DNA of 64,000 bases. Origin: an uncultured Gemmataceae bacterium. Its GTDB lineage: Bacteria; Planctomycetota; Planctomycetia; Gemmatales; Gemmataceae. The stretch covers positions 1-64,000 of the forward strand of contig CALDUY010000018.1 of NCBI GenBank assembly GCA_937923405.1, read 5' to 3'. The notes under the pieces were generated by a model that saw only the letters and a program-made list of their open reading frames with translations, was not told the DNA's origin and did not search any database. Position numbers and translations under genes: made by a program. Positions 39,940 to 49,147 of the stretch are shown one piece after another. Positions within the stretch are counted from its first letter, which is position 1, and each line of letters starts with the position of its first letter.

Positions 39940-41778
39940 TCACCCTCGCGCCTGTCGATCGAACCGTTTTCGATCGCTCTCCTTGAGAAAGATCTTGCGC
40001 AACCGGATCGCTTTGGGGGTGATCTCGACCAGCTCGTCTTCTTCGATGTACTCCAGGGCCGTCTCCAGAGAGAAAACCCGTGGCGGCTTGATGGGCACGT
40101 TCTTTTCCGCGCCGGCGGCACGCATATTGGTTAGCTTCTTCTCCCGACAGATGTTGACCGGGAGATCATTGTCGCGACAATGCTCGGCGACGATCTGCCC
40201 TTCGTAGACGGGATCCATCGGCGCGACAAAGAGAATACCTCGTTCCTGTAGATTCTCGATGGCGTGAGCCGTAGCCTTGCCCGTTTCGGTCGAGACCATA
40301 ACGCCAACCGGACGGCCTCCCAGAGCAGGGCGAATCGGCTGATACTCGTAAAAATTGTGGTGCATGATGGCCATGCCCGAAGTCGCTGTCATCATTCGCG
40401 TTCGCAGGCCGATTAGTCCTCGCGCAGGAATGGTGAACTCGATGTGAGTCGACTCTTCGTTGCCCTCCATCTTGACACACTGAGCCTGTCGTTCTAACAC
40501 CAGTCCCATGACCGTCCCCGTCATGTGCGAGGGTACGTCGACGACGAGATACTCGATCGGCTCCATTAACTGGCCGTCGATCTCGCGGGTAATCACCTTG
40601 GGCTTACCGACGGACAATTCGGCGCCTTCGCGCCGCATTGTCTCCAGCAGGATCGTCAGGTGCAGCAACCCGCGTCCGCTAACAATAAACTCTTCATTTC
40701 GCTCTGGATTCGGACGCACTCGCAGTGCCACGTTCGATTGTAGCTCCCGCATCAAGCGATCGCGAAGCTGGCGACCAGTCAACGGCGTGCCGTCCTGACC
40801 GCAGAACGGCGAATCGTTGATGCGAAACACCATGTCCAGGGTCGGTTCATCGATGGCGATAGGTGGCAAGGCGATGGGATTCTCGAAGTCCGCCACCGTG
40901 TCGCCGATGTCCACCTCGTCCAGACCGACCAAGGCACAGATGTCGCCGGCCCGAATCTCGGGCACTTCGCTACGGCCAAGTCGATCGAACTCCATGACTT
41001 GAACGACTGTGTCATCGATCCGCCTACCGTCGCGCTTCAGCAAAGCCACTTTCTGGCCCTTTTTGACCGAACCGGCGAAGACACGGCCTACGGCGATACG
41101 ACCGACATACTCGCTGTGGTCGATGTTCAACACCAGCATTTGCAGCGGCTTGCTGGGATCGGCTACCGGCGCGGGAACGTGATTCAGAATGGCCTGAAAC
41201 AGCGGCCCCAGATCCTTGCCCGGCACCGCCAGATCAGTCGTGGCAATGCCTTTGCGTCCCGAAGCATAGATAACCGGAAAATCGATCGTCTCGTCGTCGG
41301 CACCCAATTCGATGAACAAATCATAAACCAGGTTCAACACCTCGGCAGGTCGAGCATCAGGACGGTCGATCTTGTTGATGACGACGATCGGTTTGAGGCC
41401 ACAGGCGAACGCCTTGCGCAGCACGAAGCGGGTCTGAGGGAGCGGCCCCTCGGCGGCGTCGACGAGCAGAAACGCGCCGTCGGCCATCTTCAGTACGCGC
41501 TCGACTTCGCCGCCGAAATCGGCGTGGCCAGGCGTGTCCATCAGGTTGACTTTGACATTGTCGATCGTGAAGGCGATATTCTTAGCTAGGATGGTGATGC
41601 CGCGCTCGCGCTCTAGATCGTTGGAGTCGAGAATCAGGCCGTGCTGGCCTCCGGCGAGCTTTTCCAATTCTTCCAGACGGAATTTTCCCGATTGACGTAA
41701 CATCTCATCGACCATAGTCGTCTTGCCATGGTCGACGTGTGCAATAATGGCAATGTTGCGAATGTCGTCGCGCTTCAT
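39940..41778 (-). CDS. typA: Translational GTPase TypA/BipA
   Basis: A 612-residue ribosome-associated GTPase of normal length. G1 is AHVDHGKTT (residues 13-21), then [25 protein letters not shown] and [10 protein letters not shown], and the C-terminal BipA-specific region with [19 protein letters not shown] and [18 protein letters not shown]. It helps ribosome assembly and stress adaptation. The ATG at 41778 begins the conserved [18 protein letters not shown]; a GTG 33 bp earlier is less likely. It is divergent from the sixA gene. Confidence 0.96.
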   Translation of the reverse strand: MKRDDIRNIAIIAHVDHGKTTMVDEMLRQSGKFRLEELEKLAGGQHGLILDSNDLERERGITILAKNIAFTIDNVKVNLMDTPGHADFGGEVERVLKMADGAFLLVDAAEGPLPQTRFVLRKAFACGLKPIVVINKIDRPDARPAEVLNLVYDLFIELGADDETIDFPVIYASGRKGIATTDLAVPGKDLGPLFQAILNHVPAPVADPSKPLQMLVLNIDHSEYVGRIAVGRVFAGSVKKGQKVALLKRDGRRIDDTVVQVMEFDRLGRSEVPEIRAGDICALVGLDEVDIGDTVADFENPIALPPIAIDEPTLDMVFRINDSPFCGQDGTPLTGRQLRDRLMRELQSNVALRVRPNPERNEEFIVSGRGLLHLTILLETMRREGAELSVGKPKVITREIDGQLMEPIEYLVVDVPSHMTGTVMGLVLERQAQCVKMEGNEESTHIEFTIPARGLIGLRTRMMTATSGMAIMHHNFYEYQPIRPALGGRPVGVMVSTETGKATAHAIENLQERGILFVAPMDPVYEGQIVAEHCRDNDLPVNICREKKLTNMRAAGAEKNVPIKPPRVFSLETALEYIEEDELVEITPKAIRLRKIFLKESDRKRFDRQARG

Positions 41779-41905
41779 GTGGTTCCACGCTAAGTCAAAG
41801 GCCTCCGTCACGCCGAGGCCAGGGCGGGAGAGGTTTGTATTATAGAAGGATCACTCGTCGACTGCACAGGGGGATCGTGTGAGGAGGCGATGAAGGGAGA
41901 TTGAA

Positions 41906-42409
41906 ATGCATCTGTACGTGATTCGCCATGCCGAGGCCGTGCCCCTGGGGGAACAGGGAATTAGTGAAGACGAATCCCGTCCGTTGACTGAGGCCGGACA
42001 CGCCCAGTCTCGAGTCATCGCTGACAGTTTGAAAAAAATCGGGGTGCGACTGGATCGACTGTTGACCAGTCCGTTGGTCCGCGCCCGCCAGACCGCCGAG
42101 ACCATGCGGCAGCACTGGGGCGAAGGCGCACCGAACGTGCTTGTCTGCGACCTGCTCGCCCCCGGAGCCAAGAAACGCGAACTGCTCGAACGCCTCCGCG
42201 AACAGCACGTCGATTCGCTCGGCATTGTCGGTCATAATCCCGACCTGAGCGAATTGGTCGGCTGGTTCATCGGTGACAAGCGGATCGGCATCAATCTGGA
42301 GAAGGCCGGCCTTGCCTGCCTCGAATTCGACGGCATGCCGGGCAAGGGATCGGCTCATCTAGCCTGGTTGGTGACGCCGTTGTGGTGTGATCGCCTCACC
42401 TCGTCTTGA
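41906..42409 (+). CDS. sixA: Phosphohistidine phosphatase SixA-like
   Basis: A 167-residue histidine phosphatase. It opens MHLYVIRHAE with the catalytic His8 in the RHG-type motif, continues DESRPLTEAGHAQ, LLTSPLVRARQTAE, and has GIVGHNPDLSELVGW with the second His. SixA removes phosphate from phosphohistidine in phosphorelay or PTS proteins; the target here is not known. AAGGGAGATTGAA precedes the ATG. Its TGA overlaps a possible TTG start of the next gene. Confidence 0.88.
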   Translation: MHLYVIRHAEAVPLGEQGISEDESRPLTEAGHAQSRVIADSLKKIGVRLDRLLTSPLVRARQTAETMRQHWGEGAPNVLVCDLLAPGAKKRELLERLREQHVDSLGIVGHNPDLSELVGWFIGDKRIGINLEKAGLACLEFDGMPGKGSAHLAWLVTPLWCDRLTSS

Positions 42410-42441
42410 CCGAGCTTGCCGTGGTGGCCTACGATCGCGGC

Positions 42442-43311
42442 ATGAGACTGGGCTACAACACCAACGGCTTCGCTCATCATCGGCTTGAGGACGCCATCGA
42501 ACTGCTCGCCGAGTTGGGCTATGGTTCCGTGGCGATCACGCTTGATTACCACGCCCTGAATCCGTTTGCTCCGGATAGCGAACTGTTGCCCCAACTGGAG
42601 CGGGTCCGCGACTCGTTGCAGCGGTACAGGCTGCGCTGCGTCGTCGAGACCGGCGCACGCTTTTTGCTCGATCCGCGGCGCAAGCATCAACCGACCTTGC
42701 TCGACCCCGACCCCGAGCAGCGGTTACGACGCTTGACGTTTCTTCTGCACGCCTGCACGATCGCTAACATCCTCCAAGCCGACGCGGTGAGTTTCTGGTC
42801 CGGCTCGGCTCCCGCTGGGGAATGCGAAGCGACGCTGTGGGATCGGCTCGTCGATAACTGTTTGAGTTTGTGCGAGCTGACCGATTCTCCGAGCATTCGG
42901 CTGGCCTTCGAGCCGGAACCAGGCATGTTCATCGACACGATGGCGAAGTTCGCCGAGTTGCATCGCCGAGTCAACCATGCGCGGTTTGGCCTGACTTTGG
43001 ATATTGGCCATCTGCATTGTCTGGAAGAGATGCCTGCACGTCCGCATCTGCAACGTTGGCAGTCGATTCTCTGGAACGTCCACCTCGAAGACATGCGGCG
43101 CGGCGTTCACGATCACCTGCCGTTGGGCGAGGGCGAAATTGATTTTGCCGAAGTCTTCGCCGGACTAGGCGAGATCGGCTACAGCGGTGGCGTACATGTC
43201 GAACTGAGCCGCCACAGCCACGATGCCGTCGAAACCGCCCGACGCTCGCTGGCGTTTCTACGACGCTTTTGCAACAACGACGAGGCAAGGCAATGCCAAG
43301 CTGCGAACTGA
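42442..43311 (+). CDS. TIM-barrel sugar phosphate isomerase/epimerase-like protein
   Basis: About 289 residues of the AP-endonuclease 2 / xylose isomerase-like TIM barrel family. Signatures: GYNTNGFAHHRLEDAIELLA at the start, AFEPEPGMFID, LTLDIGHLHCLEE, WNVHLEDM and GGVHVELSRHSHDA, which supply Glu, His and Asp metal ligands. It probably acts on a sugar or sugar phosphate. The ATG at 42442 lacks a clear ribosome site; a TTG at 42406 that overlaps the sixA stop would couple the two and is a real alternative. Its end overlaps the GT9 gene by 19 bp. Confidence 0.82.
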   Translation: MRLGYNTNGFAHHRLEDAIELLAELGYGSVAITLDYHALNPFAPDSELLPQLERVRDSLQRYRLRCVVETGARFLLDPRRKHQPTLLDPDPEQRLRRLTFLLHACTIANILQADAVSFWSGSAPAGECEATLWDRLVDNCLSLCELTDSPSIRLAFEPEPGMFIDTMAKFAELHRRVNHARFGLTLDIGHLHCLEEMPARPHLQRWQSILWNVHLEDMRRGVHDHLPLGEGEIDFAEVFAGLGEIGYSGGVHVELSRHSHDAVETARRSLAFLRRFCNNDEARQCQAAN

Positions 43312-44363
43312 GCGACCTACAACCCCGACGCATTCTGATCATCAAACCCAGCGCCCTGGGCGACATCGTGCATGCCCTGCCAGTGCTGTCGGCCCTGCGA
43401 CGCCGCTATCCCGAGGCATATCTGGCCTGGGCGGTGAACCGGGTTTACGAGCCGCTCCTGCTGGGCCATCCCGATCTGAACGCCACCTTGCCGTTCGATC
43501 GCCACGCTGGGAAGCGCGGCTGGTTGGCCGCCTGGTCAGCCTGGCGTTCGTTTCTGACAACGCTACGTCAGCAGCGTTTCGACTTAGTGGTCGATCTACA
43601 GGGGCTGTTGCGGAGCGGCCTGATGGCGCTGGCGACGAGCGCGGCCCGCCGAGTCGGTCTGGCCGGTGCCCGCGAAGGGGCACGCTGGTTCTACACCGAT
43701 GTCTTGCCCGATCCGGGGCGCGGCGGAGAGCATGCCGTTGCTCGGTACTGGCGTGTCGTCCAGGCACTTCGAGCCGACAGTTCTCCTCTGGTGTTTCGGT
43801 TGGCCCTGGCTCCTGAGGCGACGGCTTGGGCTGACCAAGTCTGCCGGGATCTGCCGCGTCCCTGGTTGGTCGTTGGTGCTGGATCGCGCTGGGAGACCAA
43901 GCGTTGGCCGCCCGAGCATTTCGCCGTTCTGGCTCGACGAGTTCAGCAGGAGTTTGGCGGCTCGATCCTCTTGGTGGGCACCGCCGATGAAGCTCCGCTT
44001 AATGCGATCGTCCGAGAACAGCTGACCGGGCCACGCCTCGACTTCACCGGACGGACGACCCTGCCCCAGCTAGCCGCCCTGTTGGCTGGGGCAGATGCGA
44101 TGCTGGCCAACGACACCGGACCGTTGCATCTGGCCGTCGCGCTGGGCCGACCAGTGGTCGCTCCCTATACCTGCACCAAAGCGAAGTTGACCGGCCCCTA
44201 CGGGCAGTCGTCCCACGTCGTTGAGACGCGCGTCTGGTGTGCCGGCAGCTACCGCCGACGCTGTGACCGGCTAGAATGCATGGCGGAGTTGACCCCGGCT
44301 CGACTCTGGCCGGTGCTGAGTGAGGTGCTGCAGACATGTCAACGACATCGCGAGTCCGCCTGA
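43293..44363 (+). CDS. Glycosyltransferase family 9 (heptosyltransferase-like)
   Basis: A 356-residue GT9 enzyme. Seen are ILIIKPSALGDIVHALPVL at the N-terminus, LVVDLQGLLRSGLMAL, AVARYWRVVQAL, WLVVGAGSRWETKRWPPEHF, and the nucleotide-sugar site LLAGADAMLANDTGPLHLAVALG. Family members add heptose or related sugars to the lipopolysaccharide core; the exact acceptor here is unknown. AAGG precedes the ATG. It overlaps both neighbours (19 bp and 28 bp), so the set is cotranscribed. Confidence 0.9.
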   Translation: MPSCELSDLQPRRILIIKPSALGDIVHALPVLSALRRRYPEAYLAWAVNRVYEPLLLGHPDLNATLPFDRHAGKRGWLAAWSAWRSFLTTLRQQRFDLVVDLQGLLRSGLMALATSAARRVGLAGAREGARWFYTDVLPDPGRGGEHAVARYWRVVQALRADSSPLVFRLALAPEATAWADQVCRDLPRPWLVVGAGSRWETKRWPPEHFAVLARRVQQEFGGSILLVGTADEAPLNAIVREQLTGPRLDFTGRTTLPQLAALLAGADAMLANDTGPLHLAVALGRPVVAPYTCTKAKLTGPYGQSSHVVETRVWCAGSYRRRCDRLECMAELTPARLWPVLSEVLQTCQRHRESA

Positions 44364-44920
44364 TTCTGGCCTCGGCCTCGCCGGCCCGTCGGGAGCTACT
44401 AGCCCGGCTGGAGCGGCCCTTCGAGGTGATCCCTGCCGATCTCGAGGAACCAACCGGCTTCGTCGATCCGCGCGTCGAAGTGCAGACGGTGTCTTGGCTC
44501 AAGGCGCGGGCGATTGCTCCGCAGATCGATGAGGGAATCATCCTCGCTGCCGACACCATCGGTTGGCTCGACGGCACGGCGTTGTTGAAGCCCAAGGACG
44601 AAGCTGACGCTCGCCGCATGCTGCGGTCGATGGGCGGTCGGGATCACGAGTTGTGGACTGGCGTAACGCTGTGGCGTCGGCCCGACGATGTGCAACTGCT
44701 CTGGCAGGAATGCAGCCTGGTCCGCGTCCGAGCGATGAGCGACGACGAACTCGACCGTTACCTGGCCACGCGGCAATGGAACAATAATTCCGGCTCCTAC
44801 GCCATTCAAGAAGAGAGCGATCCGTATGTGCAAGTGGTGCGAGGCAGCATCACCAACGTGATCGGCTTGCCGCTCGAGTCGTTGCGTACCCGTTTGGAGT
44901 GGCTGGAAACTCAGCCGTAA
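44336..44920 (+). CDS. maf: Maf-family nucleoside triphosphate pyrophosphatase
   Basis: A 194-residue protein of normal Maf length. Motifs: RLILASASPARRELLARL, IILAADTIGWLDG with the catalytic Asp, LLKPKDEADARRML, and the C-terminal NNNSGSYAIQEESDPYV. Maf enzymes hydrolyse non-canonical or canonical NTPs to the monophosphate and pyrophosphate. The start overlaps the GT9 end by 28 bp, so translation is probably coupled. The following 195 bp hold nothing recognisable. Confidence 0.92.
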   Translation: MSTTSRVRLILASASPARRELLARLERPFEVIPADLEEPTGFVDPRVEVQTVSWLKARAIAPQIDEGIILAADTIGWLDGTALLKPKDEADARRMLRSMGGRDHELWTGVTLWRRPDDVQLLWQECSLVRVRAMSDDELDRYLATRQWNNNSGSYAIQEESDPYVQVVRGSITNVIGLPLESLRTRLEWLETQP

Positions 44921-45115
44921 AATCGTTCTGCAGGGCGGCGGCCAACAACGGCCAGCTAGCCGAGGAACGGCTCACCGCCCACGGCCTGGCTCGCGCCGCT
45001 CGCTCCGGGAGCTGCGCCAGAGACGCCATCGGACTCTTCGGTGTACCATTCTCCCTCTCAAGCAAGCCGAGTCGGCCTCAAGGGCCGCCCTTACCGTCCA
45101 GCAGATCGGCTTGGC

Positions 45116-46243
45116 TCACCAGCGTAGCTCGATGATCGGCAGCGGCTTGTTCGGTCCGCGGCGTTCGACCCAGTAGACGAGCAACGCCGAACCAGTCGCG
45201 GCTAGCTGAAACAGCAGCGTCAATCGCAGCCAGATGGTTCGACGCAAACTCCCCAGCCAGTTGCCACGCCCCGCTTCTTTCTCTTTTTGGACCCGAGTCT
45301 CGTCCTTGGCGTCGCGTTTGAACTCCGGCTTGTTGTCCACCCAATCCGTGATGCTTCTCTCCAAACTAAAGCCGAGGAGCATCTGGAACCCCAGCAGCAA
45401 CAGTAGTAGGATATTAAGCATCGACAATATCTGCCATTTTAGCGGTAGTAATTGCATAACTTGAGGTGGAAGCTGGACATTGTGCAGATAGGGATGCACG
45501 GCCAGAAAGATGGTAAATGCCAGAGTGACGAGGAAGATCGGCAGCAGGTAGAACAGCGTCAACAGACTCACGCCCGGAGCGTTGCTGATCTCGGTGTACC
45601 CACGGCTCTTCTCGGCGTTGATTTTGTCGACTTCTTCCTTCTCCAAGATTCTGAACACCTTTATGTCGGGATCCTGCGTGTATCCGCCGAAGGCCGCCTG
45701 CCAGGCATTCTGGGTCACAGCAGCGACGCCGCCGGGATAGACGCCGACCCATGGGAAAAACTGTAAGAAGAAAATAAGCACCAAAGCGACCAGCGGCACC
45801 CACTGCAAGACGGCGACGTTGGCCGACAGGCTCAGGCAACGCGTGTACGCTCCCGTCGTCGTGCCGAGACTCGGGGCGGACGGAGTCGACGAGGGAGCTG
45901 AGGCCGGTGCCGACGGAGTCGGGTTGTACGGTTTGGGGTCGATCTGCGACGAGGGAGTGGAAAAGAAGGCCGGCTCCGGCGCGGCTGAGGACGGGGCAAC
46001 AGGCGGGGGAGAAGTGGGCAGATCCGCGAGCCGATACACTGGATCGGGCTCGGAGTGCAGTTGAGGCTGATAGTCCGGCTCAGGTGGAAGCGGAGGCGGC
46101 ATTGGCACCGCGGGATCGCTTCCTCCGGCTGGCAGTGCAGGTACGGTGAACGTGCCGCTACAGAGCGGACATTTCATCAACTGCCCGGCGAATTGCTCGG
46201 GCACGGTTAGCATCTTCTGACAGTTGGGGCACAACAGGTTCAT
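45116..46243 (-). CDS. Membrane protein with N-terminal zinc ribbon
   Basis: A 375-residue protein. Residues 5-28 form a zinc ribbon (CPNCQKMLTVPEQFAGQLMKCPLC). A Pro/Ser-rich linker of about 110 residues follows, then at least four membrane helices (VPLVALVLIFFLQFFPWVGV, LLPIFLVTLAFTIFLAVHPY, NILLLLLLGFQMLLGF, LTLLFQLAATGSALLVYWV). Zinc-ribbon/linker/membrane layouts are common in planctomycetes, function unknown. A G-rich stretch (GGGGGACG) precedes the ATG. It lies 90 bp after the NnrD gene end, same strand. Confidence 0.82.
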   Translation of the reverse strand: MNLLCPNCQKMLTVPEQFAGQLMKCPLCSGTFTVPALPAGGSDPAVPMPPPLPPEPDYQPQLHSEPDPVYRLADLPTSPPPVAPSSAAPEPAFFSTPSSQIDPKPYNPTPSAPASAPSSTPSAPSLGTTTGAYTRCLSLSANVAVLQWVPLVALVLIFFLQFFPWVGVYPGGVAAVTQNAWQAAFGGYTQDPDIKVFRILEKEEVDKINAEKSRGYTEISNAPGVSLLTLFYLLPIFLVTLAFTIFLAVHPYLHNVQLPPQVMQLLPLKWQILSMLNILLLLLLGFQMLLGFSLERSITDWVDNKPEFKRDAKDETRVQKEKEAGRGNWLGSLRRTIWLRLTLLFQLAATGSALLVYWVERRGPNKPLPIIELRW

Positions 46244-46333
46244 AATCGCGTCCCCCTAGACAGGTCTTGTTCGGGCATCGGCCGCGTATTGTGTCGGAAC
46301 TTCTGGAGAGATTCTAGCCCATCCCGTCCGGTT

Positions 46334-47203
46334 TTACTGGCTAAAAGCCGCAGGCAGATTATCGAGCAAATCGCTGGCGATCAGCGACACTTCGCCAACC
46401 GCATCGCGGGCCAGGTCGCCGGCTCGACCATGCACAAACACTCCCAACACGGCAGCCTCGAACGGCAACATTCCCTGAGCCAGCAAGGCTCCGAGCAACC
46501 CCGTGAGTACATCGCCGCTTCCTCCGGTTGCCATGCCCGGATTGCCTGTGGTGTTAACGTAGACTCGCTGGCCATCGCTGACGACCGTACCTGCTCCCTT
46601 GAGTACCAGCACGACTCCATGCTGCCGCGCGAACTGAACGGTTAGTTCGACGCGATCGGCCTGCACTCGGCGTGTGTCGCTGCCGAGCAAGCGGGCAAAC
46701 TCGCCTGGATGCGGGGTCAAAAGTGTCGGCGCGGGCCGTCGCTGCAGGGCTGCTGTTCGGCCCGCCAGAGCATTCAAGGCGTCGGCATCGAGAACCAGAG
46801 GACGACGGATCTGTTCGAGCAAGCCGACGATCAGCTCGACCAAAGCAGGCGACTGACCCAGTCCAGGCCCGACGACAACGGCAGTAGCCGACTCGGCCAG
46901 CGCGACCAATGGCGACAGGGCCGAACGACTGAAGCGTCCCGCACGATCCGCCGGCATTTCTGCCGTCATGTAGCAGGGCTGAGCCGTGGCGACAATGCTC
47001 CCCACTGAGCGAGGAGTGGCGACGACAACGAGACCAGCGCCACCGCGCAGGGCCGCTGTGCCAGCAAGACTGGCGGCCCCGGCCATGCCGGAACTACCGG
47101 CCACGACGAGTACTTTACCGAACGTTCCCTTGTGAGCTTCCCTGGCCCGAGGCGGTAGTTTGGGAACCTCAACGACGGTTTGTGGTGGAGTAGGTAATGT
47201 CAT
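46334..47203 (-). CDS. nnrD: ADP/ATP-dependent NAD(P)H-hydrate dehydratase
   Basis: A 289-residue ribokinase-fold enzyme that repairs hydrated NAD(P)H. Motifs: GKVLVVAGSSGMAGAASLAG, VVVGPGLGQSPALVEL, VLDADALNALAG, TLLTPHPGEFARLLG, and the signature NPGMATGGSGDVLTG. It lacks the N-terminal NnrE epimerase domain found in bifunctional forms. No neighbour appears related. The gene is divergent from the PseG-like gene. Confidence 0.93.
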   Translation of the reverse strand: MTLPTPPQTVVEVPKLPPRAREAHKGTFGKVLVVAGSSGMAGAASLAGTAALRGGAGLVVVATPRSVGSIVATAQPCYMTAEMPADRAGRFSRSALSPLVALAESATAVVVGPGLGQSPALVELIVGLLEQIRRPLVLDADALNALAGRTAALQRRPAPTLLTPHPGEFARLLGSDTRRVQADRVELTVQFARQHGVVLVLKGAGTVVSDGQRVYVNTTGNPGMATGGSGDVLTGLLGALLAQGMLPFEAAVLGVFVHGRAGDLARDAVGEVSLIASDLLDNLPAAFSQ

Positions 47204-47693
47204 GGGAATGTCAACGCGGCAAGACAGGGAACGCGCTCAGGATACGGGGAAAGTCGAAACCGGCCAGTGGGTTGCGTCGGACAGGTTGCTCTTTTTCGCA
47301 GGCCGTCACGTCGAGTAAGATCCTCCTCGGCAGACGAGGGAACGCGAGAATCGCGATCTCTCAAGACGGTAACCCAGCAGCCACCGAGGGGCACACGCCC
47401 CGACCGCGAGTTCCCTTCGCTGCCAGCCCGGAACAGTCCGCTGTGTTCAGCGGTCAGGCCAAGGATGGCCCGTAACAGAGGTGCCGATGTTCGAGTTCTT
47501 CGGCGATCGCCGCTCTCCTTCGCGTTTCTTCTCCGTCTGTCCGGAATCCACCCCCCACCCTTGAGGCACTAGCCCCGATTGACGGACTGGCCTGATCGCG
47601 CCGTGCCGCGTCCGCGTTTCCCCTCGCGCGACGTGATTCTGGCGAGATTACTGGATCTCTATTTTCCCTTTCCTTTATCGGACGGAACAGAAG
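47204..47693. other. Long intergenic region with no recognised content
   Basis: A 490-bp divergent gap between nnrD and the PseG-like gene. Small open frames on both strands translate to Arg/Pro-rich sequences that do not look like protein. No repeat family member, tRNA or clear promoter was seen. Confidence 0.5.
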
Positions 47694-48770
47694 ATGACTC
47701 GCGCTCCCGTTCTTTTTCGTGTCGACGCTGGTCCCAAGATGGGTTGGGAACACTTCTGGCGCTGCATGATCTTTGCCGCAGCCCTGCAACGGCGTCGTCG
47801 GACAGCGCATTTCTTGTCCCGCCTGGAACCTGCCGAGACCCTACTGCCTCCTCTGAAGCGAGGTGGCAACGAGTTCCTGCCCGCCGAGGCCGAAGCTGGC
47901 TCTCGCGCCGATCTGGACCAGACATTGCGGGAGATTCGTCGCTTGCAAGTCGCCGCTGTCGTCGTCGATTCCCCCGCGGTCGAAGAGGTCTATTTGGATG
48001 CCCTACGCTCGACGGGCGTGGCCGTGGTGTCGATCGACAGTCACGCCGCTCAAGTCTTCTCGTCGCATCTGGTGCTGAATCCGTTGTTGGGACCGACACG
48101 CGAAGGCTACGAGGTTCGCCGCGGTACCCAGTTGCTGCTCGGTTCACGCTACGTCATGATTCGCTCCGAAGTGCGGCGCGTGCGTTTGATGCGGGCCAGT
48201 GAGCCGGCCCAACCGTTCCGCGCCATCGTCGCCCTGGGAGATGACGATCTGAACAACCAGTCCGGCGAGTTGGCCAAGTTCCTGCTCAACTGTCCGCGAG
48301 TGGGTCGAGTCGACATTCTTGTTCGTCCGCATCATCCCCACTTGAAGGAGCTACAAGCCTTGGCGGCCAGTTGTCCGGAACGGCTGGAAGTAGTCAGTGA
48401 ACCGGGAGATATTCCAGTGCGAATCTCGCGCAGCCATCTGGCCCTGACGGCAGGCAATAGTTGGTCGCTGGAGCTAGCCTGCGTCGGCGTGCCCCAACTG
48501 GTGGTCGTGCAGTCCGAGGTTCACTGGCCGACGGCGCATCGGCTGGAGGAAGCTGGTGCCGCCGCCTGCCTGGGTTGGCACGCCAACATCTCCGCCGGCA
48601 CCGTGCGTCAGGCCGTGACGACCCTGCTGAGCGATCCGCTGGAGCGCATCTCGATGTCGCGAGCAGGTCGTAAGCTGATCGATGGCCGCGGCCCCGATCG
48701 CCTAGTCACGGCCCTGGAAATCGTCCTGCATCCGCTGTCGCAGCCGGTCTCCATCGCCGCCGCCGCGTAA
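47694..48770 (+). CDS. PseG-like nucleotide-sugar hydrolase or transferase
   Basis: A 358-residue GT-B fold protein that resembles PseG (UDP-6-deoxy-AltdiNAc hydrolase of pseudaminic acid synthesis) in layout: FRVDAGPKMGWEHFWRCM stands in for the GxGHxxR loop with its catalytic His, AAVVVDSPAVEEVYLD lies in the first half, and LTAGNSWSLELACVGVPQLVV is the conserved SWELACVGVP-like site. No other pseudaminic acid genes lie nearby, so the substrate is uncertain. GGAACAG precedes the ATG. A family A repeat follows the stop. Confidence 0.72.
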   Translation: MTRAPVLFRVDAGPKMGWEHFWRCMIFAAALQRRRRTAHFLSRLEPAETLLPPLKRGGNEFLPAEAEAGSRADLDQTLREIRRLQVAAVVVDSPAVEEVYLDALRSTGVAVVSIDSHAAQVFSSHLVLNPLLGPTREGYEVRRGTQLLLGSRYVMIRSEVRRVRLMRASEPAQPFRAIVALGDDDLNNQSGELAKFLLNCPRVGRVDILVRPHHPHLKELQALAASCPERLEVVSEPGDIPVRISRSHLALTAGNSWSLELACVGVPQLVVVQSEVHWPTAHRLEEAGAAACLGWHANISAGTVRQAVTTLLSDPLERISMSRAGRKLIDGRGPDRLVTALEIVLHPLSQPVSIAAAA

Positions 48771-48777
48771 GCCCGTT

Positions 48778-48930
48778 CGTGGTTTATTGCAGCTGAGTTG
48801 TAGGGTGGCTCCGAACCGACTTTAACTGACTGATCTGAGCGGAGGGCGTTAGCCCTCCGTGTTTCGCACACCCACGGAGGACTGACGTCCTCCGCTGGGA
48901 AGCTCGAAGACTCGAACCTCCGCTCAGTTC
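48778..48930. repeat. Family A compound element of about 150 bp
   Basis: A second copy of the element at 31234-31380: GTGGTTTATTGCAGCTGA, GTAGGGTGGCTC, the palindrome GGAGGGCGTTAGCCCTCC (48841-48858), CACACCCACGGAGGACTGAC, CTCCGCTGGGAAGC and CGAACCTCC. It lies in the 377-bp gap before the WD40 kinase gene. Confidence 0.82.
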
Positions 48931-49147
48931 AGCTGCTATCAACTCGTTAGAGCGCTCTGCGAAACCAAGTCACACCAGCAACCCCTGACAGAACTTTCCG
49001 CTATTGTTCAAAATCGGAGTTGGTCACAGGCTGGCGAGCAATCAAAATAGTATCCAGAGGATGCCGACCGTTTTCCTAGTCAACAACAGGCGTGCCTACC
49101 AACTACCAAGATCCTCAGGGAAACGAGGGCAACTCGCAGGTGTGACC

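Noticed and set aside
47267..47572. Small open frame of 101 codons in the gap before the PseG-like gene
   Set aside because: Arg/Ser/Pro-rich composition, no ribosome site and no domain.
49004..49147. TTG start extending the WD40 kinase by 48 residues
   Set aside because: No ribosome site, and the added sequence does not resemble the Pro/Glu-rich N-terminus typical of these kinases.
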